This document shows, one piece after another, positions 10,497-19,689 of a DNA stretch of 64,000 nt. The position numbers were made by a program, and so were the translations under genes. How positions within the stretch are numbered: the first letter of the stretch is position 1; every line of letters starts with the position of its first letter. Source of the DNA: Symbiodinium natans. Taxonomy: Eukaryota > Sar > Dinophyceae > Suessiales > Symbiodiniaceae. The notes beneath the pieces are model-generated. The model saw nothing but the letters and a program-made list of their open reading frames with translations, made no database searches and was not told the origin of the DNA. The stretch is taken from NCBI GenBank assembly GCA_905221605.1, contig CAJNDS010000780.1, positions 288,501 through 352,500 of the forward strand, read 5' to 3'.

Positions 10497-10554
10497 GACC
10501 CATGCCCTCATCGTTGGCACGAGCTCCTGCAGCCTCACGAGGGCATTCGCCGAA
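10497..10554 (+). CDS. Unidentified gene X, candidate exon G
   Basis: A 58-base exon between a telomere-type array and the donor GCCGAA|GTGAGT. Joined to exon F it reads GWQASRTHALIVGTSSCSLT, then RAFAE, with no frame break. The hydrophobic strand followed by a glycine and a Ser/Cys turn suggests a Rossmann-like core. No product can be named. Confidence 0.7.
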
Positions 10555-10559
10555 GTGAG

Positions 10560-10808
10560 TGCGCCTATCCAGCGCCGCTATGGGGAAGCCTGCCCGTTTC
10601 GTATGGTGACGTGGCCGCTGCCCTTTACAAGCTTGGTGGCCCTTGCCTCAGTGGGTTGAAGAAGACCTCCCGATGGAAAGCCGAGGTGATTTTTGAGCAT
10701 GCTTGGAACCTGCACGTGCGCTCCACCATGAAGAGCGACAGCGTGGAGCACATTCTGAAAGAGAAGAGTACCTCCTGGAGCAACGCCAACTTTGTGAAGG
10801 CCCTTTGA
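10560..10808 (+). CDS. Unidentified gene X, candidate exon H
   Basis: The frame carries VSYGDVAAALYKLGG, then LKKTSRWKAEVIFEHAWNLH and STMKSDSVEHILKEKSTSWS, and ends NANFVKAL before a TGA at 10806. Codon use is strongly coding-like. The upstream limit is uncertain because a second frame is also open over the first 90 bases. The donor before the TGA is not obvious. Confidence 0.55.
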   Translation, partial: CAYPAPLWGSLPVSYGDVAAALYKLGGPCLSGLKKTSRWKAEVIFEHAWNLHVRSTMKSDSVEHILKEKSTSWSNANFVKAL

Positions 10809-10915
10809 GAAGGTGTATGCTCCAGCATGTCCAACATACTGTTAAACCCCAAGGTCCGAAAGCCTCTTAGAGTCTTAGATCCTGCTGCCTGCATCTCCTT
10901 TTGAGGCCCTGTCCC

Positions 10916-11010
10916 ACAAGTTCGGCTGCGATCCAGCATTTTGGCCCCAGCAGAAACTGGTCAAGGGGGCTGCAGCCTACATGGTCTTCGAATGCTTGCA
11001 GCTCGACCTA
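10916..11010 (+). CDS. Unidentified gene X, candidate exon I
   Basis: Starts after CTTTTGAG and reads ALSHKFGCDPAFWPQQKLVK, then GAAAYMVFECLQLDL to a TGA. Another frame continues YEPYREPDIDLG just beyond, which may indicate a frameshift or a splice site near 11005. Charged and hydrophobic residues alternate as in a helical domain. Confidence 0.5.
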
Positions 11011-11086
11011 TGAACCCTACCGCGAGCCCGACATCGATTTGGGGGCACAACTTAGGGTGTAATCCTGTAACCCCCATCTTTGAGGA

Positions 11087-11171
11087 ACGAGGAACGCCTG
11101 CACGACTCGCGCGCGGCTGTGCAGTTCGAGAACATGTTCATCACGTCCCTGCACACCTACCTGCCGCTTGG
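11087..11171 (+). CDS. Unidentified gene X, candidate exon J
   Basis: Acceptor CATCTTTGAG, canonical donor CTTGG|GTAAGG. Reads NEERLHDSRAAVQFENMFIT and SLHTYLPLG. GC3 is high and both splice edges are good. This is the last exon of the chain I can follow with reasonable support. Confidence 0.6.
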
Positions 11172-11401
11172 GTAAGGAAAGAACCTCTTCACACAGCGTA
11201 TAGCCCAAACCGGAAAAAATAAGACCTGAACCCTCCAACGATCCCGCTTAGCCAAACCGAACCTCGTAAACCCTGAGACTATGACATAAATCCCGCACCC
11301 TGCAGTGCCCTAAAGCCTCCAAAAATCGAATACCCCAAGCCCTGAACCCCGAAACTGAGCCCCAATACCGAATACCGCAATACCTGAATGCCCGACTGCC
11401 C

Positions 11402-11500
11402 AAGCCCTAAACCCTCAACCCTCAACCCTCAGCCCTCAACCCTCAACCCTAAAAACCCTAAACCCTAAACCCTCAACCCTAAACCCTTAACCTAAAGCCC
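11402..11500. repeat. CCCTAAA/CCCTCAA mixed array
   Basis: Blocks of CCCTCAA and CCCTAAA units ending in CCTAAAGCCCAAG. A short segment after it (11501-11572) might be an exon, but its frame does not join exon J. Confidence 0.8.
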
Positions 11501-11584
11501 AAGAGGCCGGTCTTGGCGCTTTGGACTAACGGAGACCTGAACACCTTGAGCCCGCAGGTGGCGCCACCATGGCCAAGTAGGTGT

Positions 11585-11716
11585 ATTAGGGTTTAGGGGT
11601 TTTAGGGGTTTTTGGGGTTTAGGGGTTTAGGGGTTTAGGGGTTTAGGGGTTGAGGGTTTAGGGGTTGAGGGTTGAGGGGTTGAGGGTTGATGGTTTAGGG
11701 GTCTAGGGTTTAGGGG
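11585..11716. repeat. TTTAGGGG/TTGAGGG array
   Basis: G-rich orientation, with units of seven to nine bases switching from TTTAGGGG to TTGAGGG. Confidence 0.85.
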
Positions 11717-13092
11717 GTTGAAAGGTCACCGACTTGCGGGGGGTGGTTCGGGGTTCACGTTCGGCGGGATCTCTTCTCTGAGGGATTGGCGTCACATCTT
11801 CGGTTTTAGGTTTTTGGATTCTTCTCTGAGGAGTTTTATTTAGTCTTTGGGCGATTGGGGCTCAGGCGGGCTCAGGAAAGATTTTGGGCCTCTGGGGTAT
11901 GGAGCGTTGCTAGGGGGTTTCATCAGGACTCCAGGGTATATTTTGTAAGGCTTTAGGTATCCGTGGCCGAAGCCCAAACCTTGAACCCAACTCGGCCCAA
12001 AGGGAGTACCGAGCTGGCAGGTGGCCAACCACGTGGCCTGAATGCACGGGGGTGAATCCGCTCTGGCCGTTGGGCTGTTAGTAGCTGCTCGTGAGGATGA
12101 GACCCTACACCCAAGTCCCCAAACTCAAAACCCTTAGCATATGCTCATACTCATCGGAAAACCTACACCCTAAGCCCTAAGCCCAATGCTCATAGTACAA
12201 AGGTACTCTGGAGTTTTCAAGGTTCCAGGTGTGCCTGGTCTGGGCTTCCGCTAGTTGTTGCCCTACTCAAGCGAAAGCCTTGCCCAAAGGCAAGGGCAGA
12301 ATAAGACAGTCATCCGTAGTCATTCCTGCTCCGACTCTTGTCGCCCTAAACTGTACTTCCTAAACCCGCAACCCTAACAACCCTCAACCCGAAAACCCAA
12401 ACCCCTCAACCCGAAACCCTATACCCCCAAGAGCCTGAACACACATCGCGCCAAGCCAGCAGACCCCCCAAGCGGCTATCTCAGGCCGCCAGAGAGCTCC
12501 TAGAACCCTTAACCGACCCACGCCCTGAACTTCTTAGTAGTGACTATCATCATCTCGCTATGGCCAGTATAATGAGTATGAGCACTGTTCGTATTTGAGT
12601 GTGATTTTGTCATATTTCTGGTACGGTGGCGACTAGGGTTCAAGTTTTCTGTTTCTTTCACTGGTACGAGTACCTAGAATTATTTCTGCTAGTGTACTAT
12701 TGCTATCACGACTACCATGGCCATGATGACAGTGACCACCCTCAGCATCACCCTCATCATCAGCATCATCAGACTAGCTGACACTAGCAGAGCTACTCAT
12801 AGTTACAACCATGTTCATGTTAGTTTTCGTAAGACATCAGTAGAAGCACAATGTTTTTTTATCATGAGTGATCGTAGGTTCAATGATGTTCGTAAGAATA
12901 TTCGTGTTGGTACCAATATTGCAGTAAACGAAAACATGTTTCCAGCTTTAGCAATGCTATGGATGTTTTCGCGTTAGCGGTAAGGATGCTTAGTCATCAT
13001 GGGCGCAACGCTCACATTTTGCTGGCATCTTCCCTGTTGCTTTTGATCTTGGGGTAGTTCCGAGCCCTAAGTCCCGAACCCCCAGAAAAAAG
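11717..13092. other. Non-coding, nothing assigned
   Basis: No supported exon. An 86-codon open frame at 12717-12977 lies in AT-richer sequence with ATC/CAT repeats at its start, and no splice context supports it. Confidence 0.5.
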
Positions 13093-13308
13093 GTGACGTG
13101 TGGCATCCCCCTGATCATCATGGACAGCCGGCACCATGACTTGGTCGATGCCGACGACGTGGAACCCGCGGATGATGGCTTGGAAAGCGCTTCGCCAAGT
13201 TTTTTTGGGGGCCCTTCTGGGGGTTTGGGGGGGCAGGCGTTGAGTTTTCAGGACGAGGCGTGCTCCTGGGAGGACTTGATGGAATTCGTGGACACGCTCA
13301 GGGATTGA
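13093..13308 (+). CDS. Candidate exon, unidentified
   Basis: Follows AGAAAAAAG and stays open for 71 codons. Begins VTCGIPLIIMDSRHHDLVDA and continues DDVEPADDGLES; a Gly-rich stretch and then SWEDLMEFVDTLRD precede a TGA. The first third is clearly coding-like; the Gly-rich part over a G run may already be intron. The product is unknown. Confidence 0.5.
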   Translation: MTCGIPLIIMDSRHHDLVDADDVEPADDGLESASPSFFGGPSGGLGGQALSFQDEACSWEDLMEFVDTLRD

Positions 13309-13424
13309 AAGATTTGGAGGGTTTTGCGGTGTTCGCTTGGCGGCGGCGAGCAGAAGTGAGTAGGCACCCCATTCAAGGGCAGCTCTCCCCACTCCCCACC
13401 CACTCCCCCCTGCCCCCCCCCCCA

Positions 13425-13522
13425 CCCCTAAACCCTAACCCCTGACCCCTAAACCCTAAGCCCTAAACCCTAAACCCTAAACCCTAAACCCTAAACCCTA
13501 AACCCTAAACCCCAAACCCTCA
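13425..13522. repeat. Telomere-type CCCTAAA array
   Basis: Twelve units, flanked upstream by a C-rich tract. It ends in CCCTCAACGAAG, which is the acceptor for the next candidate exon. Confidence 0.85.
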
Positions 13523-13528
13523 ACGAAG

Positions 13529-13612
13529 GCAGATTCGGCTTCTCGGACCCGTCGATGCAAGAGACTGTGCGCAAGCTGTCGACGCTGGGCAAGGCTCTGA
13601 ACAAGACTCCGA
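13529..13612 (+). CDS. Candidate exon, unidentified
   Basis: Directly after a telomere-type array (acceptor CAACGAAG). Reads RFGFSDPSMQETVRKLSTLG and then KALNKTP, ending at a possible donor CCGA|GTTGCA. Helical, lysine-rich. No family recognised. Confidence 0.55.
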
Positions 13613-13679
13613 GTTGCAGTTGAGTGGTAGGGGGTAGAGGTTAGTGAACACCACCTTTGCATGATAATTCTGGGTGAAA

Positions 13680-13838
13680 ACATACATACATACATACATA
13701 CATACATACATACATACATACATACATACATACGTACATACGTACATACGTACATACGTACATACGTACATACGTACATACATACATACATACATACATA
13801 CATACATACATACATACATACATACATACATACATACA
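13680..13838. repeat. ACAT/ACGT tetranucleotide microsatellite
   Basis: (CATA)n with an internal block in which CATACGTA alternates, then (CATA)n again. Open on several frames of both strands as Tyr/Ile/His/Thr or Tyr/Val/Cys/Met repeats, which are not genes. Confidence 0.97.
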
Positions 13839-13839
13839 C

Positions 13840-14035
13840 ATATATGTATATATATATATATATGCGTATATGACTATGTTAATAGGTATAGATATAAATA
13901 TAAATCTAAAATTGGTTATAGATATAAATTAAGAAAATATACATCTAAAGTGAAATATAAATACATCTAAATAGAAATAGAAATAGAAATAGAAATAGAA
14001 ATAGAAATAGAAATAGAATTTGAAGATCAACTAAA
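13840..14035. repeat. AT-rich simple repeats
   Basis: (TA)n, then GATATAAAT-like units, then nine copies of AAATAG (13970-14020). Confidence 0.9.
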
Positions 14036-14137
14036 CAAATGAATATGTATTTATGTATATGGTAATTATGACTATCATGATCATGGTTGTGTGAGTGAGT
14101 CTCGCTCACGATATTGTGTGTTCTGAGTGCTCCCAAG

Positions 14138-14205
14138 GAGAGGCCTCTACGACATGCACATCGCGTCGGCGCTGAGCTGCGTGCGGACGGGGTCGCTGGG
14201 CCCAG
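14138..14205 (+). CDS. Candidate exon, unidentified
   Basis: Acceptor GCTCCCAAG. Reads RGLYDMHIASALSCVRTGSL and GPG. A sharp change from AT-rich repeats to GC-rich, codon-biased sequence supports coding. The 3' limit is approximate. Confidence 0.45.
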
Positions 14206-14227
14206 GAGCTAGGAAGCTTTAGTTTGC

Positions 14228-14298
14228 TCCTTTAGGGTTTAGGGTTTAGGGTTTAGGGTTTAGGGTTTAGGGTTTAGGGTTTAGGGTTTAGGGTAAAG
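14228..14298. repeat. Telomere-type TTTAGGG array
   Basis: Ten perfect TTTAGGG units in the G-rich orientation, between two candidate exons. Confidence 0.9.
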
Positions 14299-14379
14299 AA
14301 GCTTCTCTCTCTGGCGTAAGAGCTGAAGCCTCTTTTCTCTCTTTTTTTCTCATCCTCATCCTCTCCTCCTTTCTGCAGA

Positions 14380-14512
14380 TCTGCAGAGCGACTCAGGGTC
14401 AACAACAGCACTGGCGGCTCGGGCCCGAAGACTCGCTTGGACGCTTTCCTGCACCTGAGGACACCAACAGCGGCCGCTGTTCATGTGAAAACTCGCGTCC
14501 TGATTGGCAGCC
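14380..14512 (+). CDS. Candidate exon, unidentified
   Basis: Preceded by the best polypyrimidine tract in the region (CTCTCTTTTTTTCTC... CTTTCTGCAG). Reads SAERLRVNNSTGGSGPKTRL, then DAFLHLRTPTAAAVHVKTRV. A second frame is open over part of it. The product is unknown. Confidence 0.5.
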
Positions 14513-14519
14513 TAGACCT

Positions 14520-14640
14520 GAGCCCTAAACCCTAAACCCTAAACCCTAAATCCTAAACCCTAAACCTAAATCCCTAAACCCTAAACCCTAAACCCTAAAC
14601 CCTAAACCCTAAACCCTAAACCCTAAACCCTAAGCCCTAG
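14520..14640. repeat. Telomere-type CCCTAAA array
   Basis: Sixteen units, one of six bases and one of eight; starts within ten bases of the preceding candidate exon. Confidence 0.9.
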
Positions 14641-15056
14641 ACTTTGATATGAGGTGAGGGGGAGGGAGATTCCATTCCGTGAGTTTCCAGCTAAAGGTCT
14701 TGGAGAGCTGATCCTACATCTCAGCAGGGCATCGGCTTGGGGGACGTGTGGGGATCGTAAATGCAGGGCCCTTGTGTCAGGGCTGTTTTGTCTTTTTTTG
14801 GTGTGTGTGTGTGTGCATCATAGTATGCTCCCGATGGTTGAGGGTACCAACACAGGTTTTGGGGCTTCAGGTTTCCTCGACATTTGCTTAGATGCAGGCG
14901 TGAGGAGTTGGGACACTCATGCTTTTGACATTCGCCTTTTGTGATCGCGTTGACTCGTTGACTTTAGTGCAGGGACTTGAATGATTGGAACCAGGAGTAG
15001 TTAGCCCAAGCAAAAACCACCTTATAAACCCTACGTCCTACAGAATAATATTCAGA

Positions 15057-15210
15057 ATGATCAGACTATAATAGTAATAAATAATAATAATAGTAATAGT
15101 AATAATGAGAATACTAATGATAATAATTTTACTAGTAGGAATAGTAGTAGTAATAGTCATAAAAATCATAGTAATAGTATGATGATGATGACGATGATGA
15201 TGATGATGAG
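15057..15210. repeat. ATA/ATG trinucleotide microsatellite
   Basis: Degenerate AATAAT/AGTAAT tract followed by (GATGAT)n. Confidence 0.9.
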
Positions 15211-15383
15211 AGCCCTGCTGGGGCTATGGGTCGCTGGCTCCAGCCATGGGTTTCAAGAGGCGCATGCCAAGTAAGGTGAGTAAAGAAGTTCCTGTAGCCT
15301 CTGTCTCCGGGGGGCATCTTGCCGTGATGCACCCCATCAAGCAGAAGTGGAGCCCTCAACCCCAAGCAGCTTTCTGAGCACAG

Positions 15384-15465
15384 GACCGGAATCATTGGCT
15401 TTACGACGCCATCGTGGACGCCATGGTTGAGGCGGCCCATGGCGATCCTCCCCCTGGATTGGATG
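15384..15465 (+). CDS. Candidate exon, unidentified
   Basis: Acceptor CTGAGCACAG. Reads DRNHWLYDAIVDAMVEAAHG and DPPPGLDG. The frame stays open for another 40 codons of lower quality, so the donor was not fixed. No family recognised. Confidence 0.5.
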
Positions 15466-15469
15466 GAGA

Positions 15470-16599
15470 CGACAACATGACTGTGGCTGGGGCGCGGTTC
15501 AGAGGGGCTTCTCAGGGTCCTCGGAGGGTGGCTGTTTGTGTTCGGGTTGGGGTGGCAAGGTGCGTTGGCATTGATCAAGGTCCTTGCTGCTGATGCATGT
15601 CGAGATCATTGGTAGCCATGGGGTTTTGGTGTGTTCTGCCTTTCATGATCCCTAAACCCGAAACCCTAAACCCTGAACCCTAAGCCTTAAGCCCTAAACC
15701 CTAAACCCTGAACCCTAACCTTTGGCATCCATGGTTGCAAGCTCGTACAGGGGTGGGGCTGCTCAACCTAGCACAGATTCACCCATCTTTGCCTTTGGAA
15801 TGTATCTTGGGTGCTTATCAAGCCACGGCACGAGGCAGGCCCTTAGGATATTTTACATGTGCTCCATCGCCCCCCCAAGACAAAATACGAGAGCTTTGAT
15901 CCCAAACACCCGACAGTTGTAAGGCTTTGTTATGGTTTAATGGCTTGGTTGGGCTTGCTCAGGACCTCGATGGCGGTGAGGAGCTGCTTCTTGGGCGTTC
16001 ATGAGAGTCAGAAGAAAGACCGTGGGCGCAAGTTTTGTTCCGTAGCATGTCCCTGAGTCCAAAAGAGCGTTGAGCCCTCTTGAACAGCCTAGGATTAGCA
16101 AGGCTACCGAGTTCTTCCTCTCCTACGTAGGCGCGGACTTGGGCTGAGAGCTTCCGCTCTCGCCTATTTTGTTTGTGTTTAGGATGTGGGGTTGAATGCA
16201 GGCTCCATGTGGGACTTCAGGACCTGGGCGCGACGACCGCATGAGACCAAAAAAACTTCCTGGCATCCGCTCGGGAATGCTAGCAGCTAGCAATCGTACG
16301 CAGCCCCCCCCGCTGATTTGAATGTGGTTTGTTCGCAGACATCCATGTTGCGACGCAGCTGTTTGTGTGCACGCTGCACGATGTGTTTTTTTGTTTTGCA
16401 AAGATGTTGCACCGGGCTTGACGATGCCAGGGAATGGTCCAAACATTCTATAATGTACGCCATGTCCAACTCGTCAACCCAGAGACGCCCTGCAAGAAAC
16501 GAAGCAGGCGAAAGTCCCGCCCAAAGAAGGTGTCACAAAGGGGTCACAAAGACACCCCTAGGAAGGCACACCTCAAGTCAGCTCCCATTCCTTGCGCAG
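15470..16599. other. Non-coding, nothing assigned
   Basis: Contains a short CCCTAAA/CCCTGAA array at 15655-15720. Open frames at 15.7-16.5 kb are contradictory on both strands and have no splice support. Confidence 0.5.
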
Positions 16600-16683
16600 C
16601 TGAAGGCGACCAGACGTACAAGGAGGCGCAGGTGAACACCAGCCGGATGGAGGAGGCCATTCGGAACCTGGAGGCCCCTGGAG
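16600..16683 (+). CDS. Candidate exon, unidentified
   Basis: Acceptor CCTTGCGCAG. Reads EGDQTYKEAQVNTSRMEEAI and then RNLEAPGG. The heptad-like pattern suggests a coiled coil or helical segment. An internal GCGCAG|GTGAAC could be a donor that shortens the exon. Confidence 0.45.
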
Positions 16684-16855
16684 GGGCCTTGGGGGTTCCA
16701 TCTGCTTGAGTTAGGGTTCAGGCACTTGGGGACTTGGGGTCTATGTTTGTTTTTGGCTGTTCTTGTCTTCTCCCTGAGGTGGTGCACTTCAAAGAAAGCC
16801 TAGACTCTGAAGCCCCTAAAGCCTTCCTGAAAGCCCCACACCCCTGGTGCTCCTC

Positions 16856-16927
16856 TAACCCTAAACCCTAAACCCTAAACCCTAAACCCTAAACCCTAAA
16901 CCCTAAACCCTAAACCCTAAACCCTAG
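16856..16927. repeat. Telomere-type CCCTAAA array forming an intron end
   Basis: Ten units; the last is CCCTAG instead of CCCTAAA, which creates the AG acceptor of the next exon. Confidence 0.9.
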
Positions 16928-17037
16928 GGCCCTCGGTGTTATTCGAGGCGTGCACGACGTGGCAAGAGCTCGAGGAAACCTGGAAGCCCGAGAGCAAAAA
17001 GCTGCACAACGCCATCGCCCACAACGGCTGGGATAAG
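16928..17037 (+). CDS. Candidate exon between telomere-type repeats
   Basis: Bounded by telomere-type repeats on both sides: acceptor CCCTAG, donor GATAAG|GTGGGG followed at once by TTTAGGG units. Reads PSVLFEACTTWQELEETWKP, then ESKKLHNAIAHNGWDK. Codon bias is strong. The product is unknown. Confidence 0.65.
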
Positions 17038-17040
17038 GTG

Positions 17041-17080
17041 GGGTTTAGGGTTTAGGGTTTAGGGTTTAGGGTTTAGGGGC
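17041..17080. repeat. Telomere-type TTTAGGG array at an intron start
   Basis: Five TTTAGGG units directly after the splice donor at 17038. Confidence 0.9.
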
Positions 17081-17740
17081 CTCAGTTCAAGAAGGTTGAG
17101 GGTCGGGCAGATCAGACTTGAAAGCGCAGGTTTGAGGATTTCGGTGCAACGGGCTCGGTGCGTTTAGGTGGGGGCCCTTTAAGCCTGAAGCCCTAAAGCT
17201 TGCAGCCAAGAGTTGAAGCGTTTGTGCTTTTAGGGCTTGATGATTTGGGGCAGGGGGTGGCCGGGGGGGGGAAAGGGTTTGGTGTTTTAGGGTTGTGGGG
17301 GTTTCGGGCTTTTGCTTCTTTCGGGGTTCTGTGGCTTCAGGGGTGCAGGGTTTCAGCACCAGGTGTTGGCCCTGCACCCCTCATGCTTACCTCCTCAGTT
17401 CAGGTTAGGGCACGGACCAGACAAAGACCCCAACACAAACCAACGGCGCTCCAACTCAAACTCGTGAGAAGCGCGAAAGCTTCATTCCCAAAACCAAGAG
17501 CACCCAAGCATCTGCATGCAATCTGCAATCCTGGCCCCTATAGCCCAGAGGCTCCGGCCCTATGTATATAAGTTAGGAGCCTGGCTGTTGAAATGGTCGA
17601 AGTATTCAAGGCGTCGAACTAGAAGAAGGGTTATGGCTATTCGGCTCTTGCTAGTTTTCACCTCCAACAACCTCCCGGTCAAACAGCCCTAAACCCTCAC
17701 CCCCAAACACAAAGCCCCTTTTCACTTTTGACCTCTTCAG

Positions 17741-17814
17741 GTCACCATGGAGGGAAGCGCTTCTGCCGAAGGGGTGCCGGTGATCCTCGCCAGGCCCAAG
17801 AGAAGGGATTCCTG
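17741..17814 (+). CDS. Candidate exon or first coding exon
   Basis: Acceptor ACCTCTTCAG, donor GATTCCTG|GTGGGT. Contains CACCATGG, a good start context, so MEGSASAEGVPVILARPKRR could be an N-terminus. Equally it could be an internal exon. The product is unknown. Confidence 0.5.
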
Positions 17815-18044
17815 GTGGGTTGGGGGTTTGTAAGGGTCGTTAGGGCAAAGTTAGCTAATCCCTCAACCTTTTTCCGTAAACCGGGCTTGGAGGGAACGTT
17901 TAGCTAATCCCCCAACCCTTTTCCCTAAGCCCCCTTAGTTGTTTGGAGGGCCCAGGGCGGTCTGGAAGACGGATGGCTTTGGCACGTCGTGTTGCAGTGT
18001 AGGCGTGCCTTTGTGTGCCTTTGTGCCGTCCTTGCTGCCGCCAG

Positions 18045-18558
18045 GCCCCGGAATGAGTTCTTGCCGACGGGCATCTTGGCTGGAAATGTCATGAAGGGAC
18101 GTGTTTTGGAGAAACTGAGCTTGCGCACCGAGGATTCTTCAAGTTCGAGCTCAACCGAGAGTTGGAGCAGATGGGGGTCTCCGTCACCGAGGCCCAGCGC
18201 TCGCTCCTCGCCCATCTGCGCAAGTGGCTCCGGGCCGACCGAGACTACGATGCCAAGACGTCAGGACCGAAGCGACTGCTGAATGACAAAAAGAAGTGGC
18301 TGGCCGTGTACGACATTCTGAAGACCGGCCACGTGCACAGCTGCAGCCTGAGCGACTATCGTTCCCTTAAGCATCTGATCCAGAAGCTCTCCCGGTCGGA
18401 GAGGCTGCCCGACAGCAGCAGCCTTGAAGCCCTCCTGCTCCTACGCTGCGCGTGGACCCTGGCGGACATCTTCAACGAAAAGGCCGCCCAGTACAAGTTC
18501 TGGGCGAAGATGGCCTATGCCACCTTGCTCCTGATGGGTGTTGTTGTTGCCTGGCTGC
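18045..18558 (+). CDS. Long exon, unidentified helical membrane-associated protein
   Basis: The longest host exon in the first 19 kb. The first part (acceptor TGCCGCCAG) reads RNEFLPTGILAGNVMKGRVL in one frame. After about 18130 the coding frame is FFKFELNRELEQMGVSVTEA, then HLRKWLRADRDYDAKTSG, LAVYDILKTGHVHSC, and near the end LRCAWTLADIFNEKAAQYKF followed by a hydrophobic helix AKMAYATLLLMGVVVAWLR. The two parts differ by one base, either a true frameshift, a sequence error, or two exons. The C-terminal pattern (Trp-x-x-Ala-Asp, Tyr-Lys, then a membrane helix) resembles two-helix SLATT-type membrane modules, but this is a weak guess. Confidence 0.65.
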
Positions 18559-18559
18559 G

Positions 18560-19689
18560 TCTAGAAGCACCCCAGGGGAGTGCCTGCATGGTATAGGCGT
18601 AGACAGTGTGCAGCCATTTTGTGCAAGGCTTCAAAGCTTGAGCAACTGTGCACTGGCCTAGGGCGGGGGTGGTTTTGTTGCTGGGCCGGTGAGGTTGTCG
18701 TCTTCACCACAGCTCAATGGACAGTGGATGTGCCAGACCAGACGAAGAAGTATGTTGCTGCTTGGTGGGCAGTGGGCTCCTGGACCCCCCGGAAGTCAGA
18801 AGCATGCGGAATCCCCAGCACCCGAAGCCCTGAAACCCGGAACCCTTGAATCCTTCCGAAGATCTCCGAGGTTCTTGGCCTGGGCTTGGGATCCAGCAGC
18901 TTCTTGGAGTTGCTTCAGGATGGGTATTGGGCTTCGAGGGCTTCAGGGCTTCAGGGTTTCAGGGTTTCAGGGTTTCAGGGTTTTGGGTTTCAGGGTTTCA
19001 GGGTTTCAGGGTTTCAGGGTTTCAGGGCGGAGAGTGCAACCCAATCTCCAAGCCCTGCGCCGAACCCCGAACCCCCGGACCTTAAACTTAAACCTTGACA
19101 TCTGACCCTGGAGCCCCTAAGCCCTTCCCTGCAACCTAAGCTCTTCAGCCCTGATCCTCAAACCCCGAAACCTTCAAACCCTTAAGCTCTGGAAATTTTT
19201 GAGGTCCTAAACCCTGAACCTTGAACCCTGAACCCTGAACCCGAAAACCCTAAACACTTCCGAGGCCTAGCGGCTTGGATCACCTTCACCGATCCGGGAA
19301 GGCGGCGTCTTTTTCAGGGGAGTCGAAGGGCTTCTAAGGGTTGCGGGTTCAGGGGTTTGGGGTTCAGAAACCTCAAACCCTCAACCTCCAAAGCCCTAAA
19401 ACCCTGAACCCTAAATTAGGAGTTTAGGGGTTGACAGGATTGAGGGTGCTGAGGTTGAGGGCGACTTAGGGCTTCAGGGTTTCAGGTTTCGGGCTTCTGG
19501 GCTCAGCCTCCGATGTGGCTTTTGGCTTTACCACAGCCTGCATGGGGAGTCGAGTTGCATCTGCAGAGCTATCGGTCGTGTAAGAGTGCTATTTCTTTTA
19601 ACGGGAGTTGCCACCTGCAACAGTTCGGCTTCCTTACCGCAGCCTTTTGCTCACGTTCTACGCGGGTTGTCTTGCGGCGTTGTTGCGGC
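18560..19689. other. Intergenic DNA with degenerate telomere-like repeats
   Basis: Contains a TTTCAGGG array (18925-19026) and short CCCTGAA stretches at 19200-19260 and 19380-19410. No exon with adequate support. The segment just before 19690 is the upstream region of the tyrosinase-like gene; no promoter motif is recognisable, as is usual in dinoflagellates. Confidence 0.5.
18925..19026. repeat. TTTCAGGG variant array
   Basis: Eleven or so units of TTTCAGGG with one TTTTGGG variant, grading from CTTCAGGG at the left. Confidence 0.9.

Noticed and set aside
10930-10965. Possible dinoflagellate spliced-leader relic (CATTTTGGCCCCAG)
   Set aside because: Only CATTTTGGC is shared with the leader as I know it, and the segment is inside a coding frame.
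13498-13970. Open frames of Tyr/Val/Cys/Met and His/Thr/Tyr/Ile repeats
   Set aside because: Six-frame translations of the CATA microsatellite; all frames are open because the unit contains no stop.
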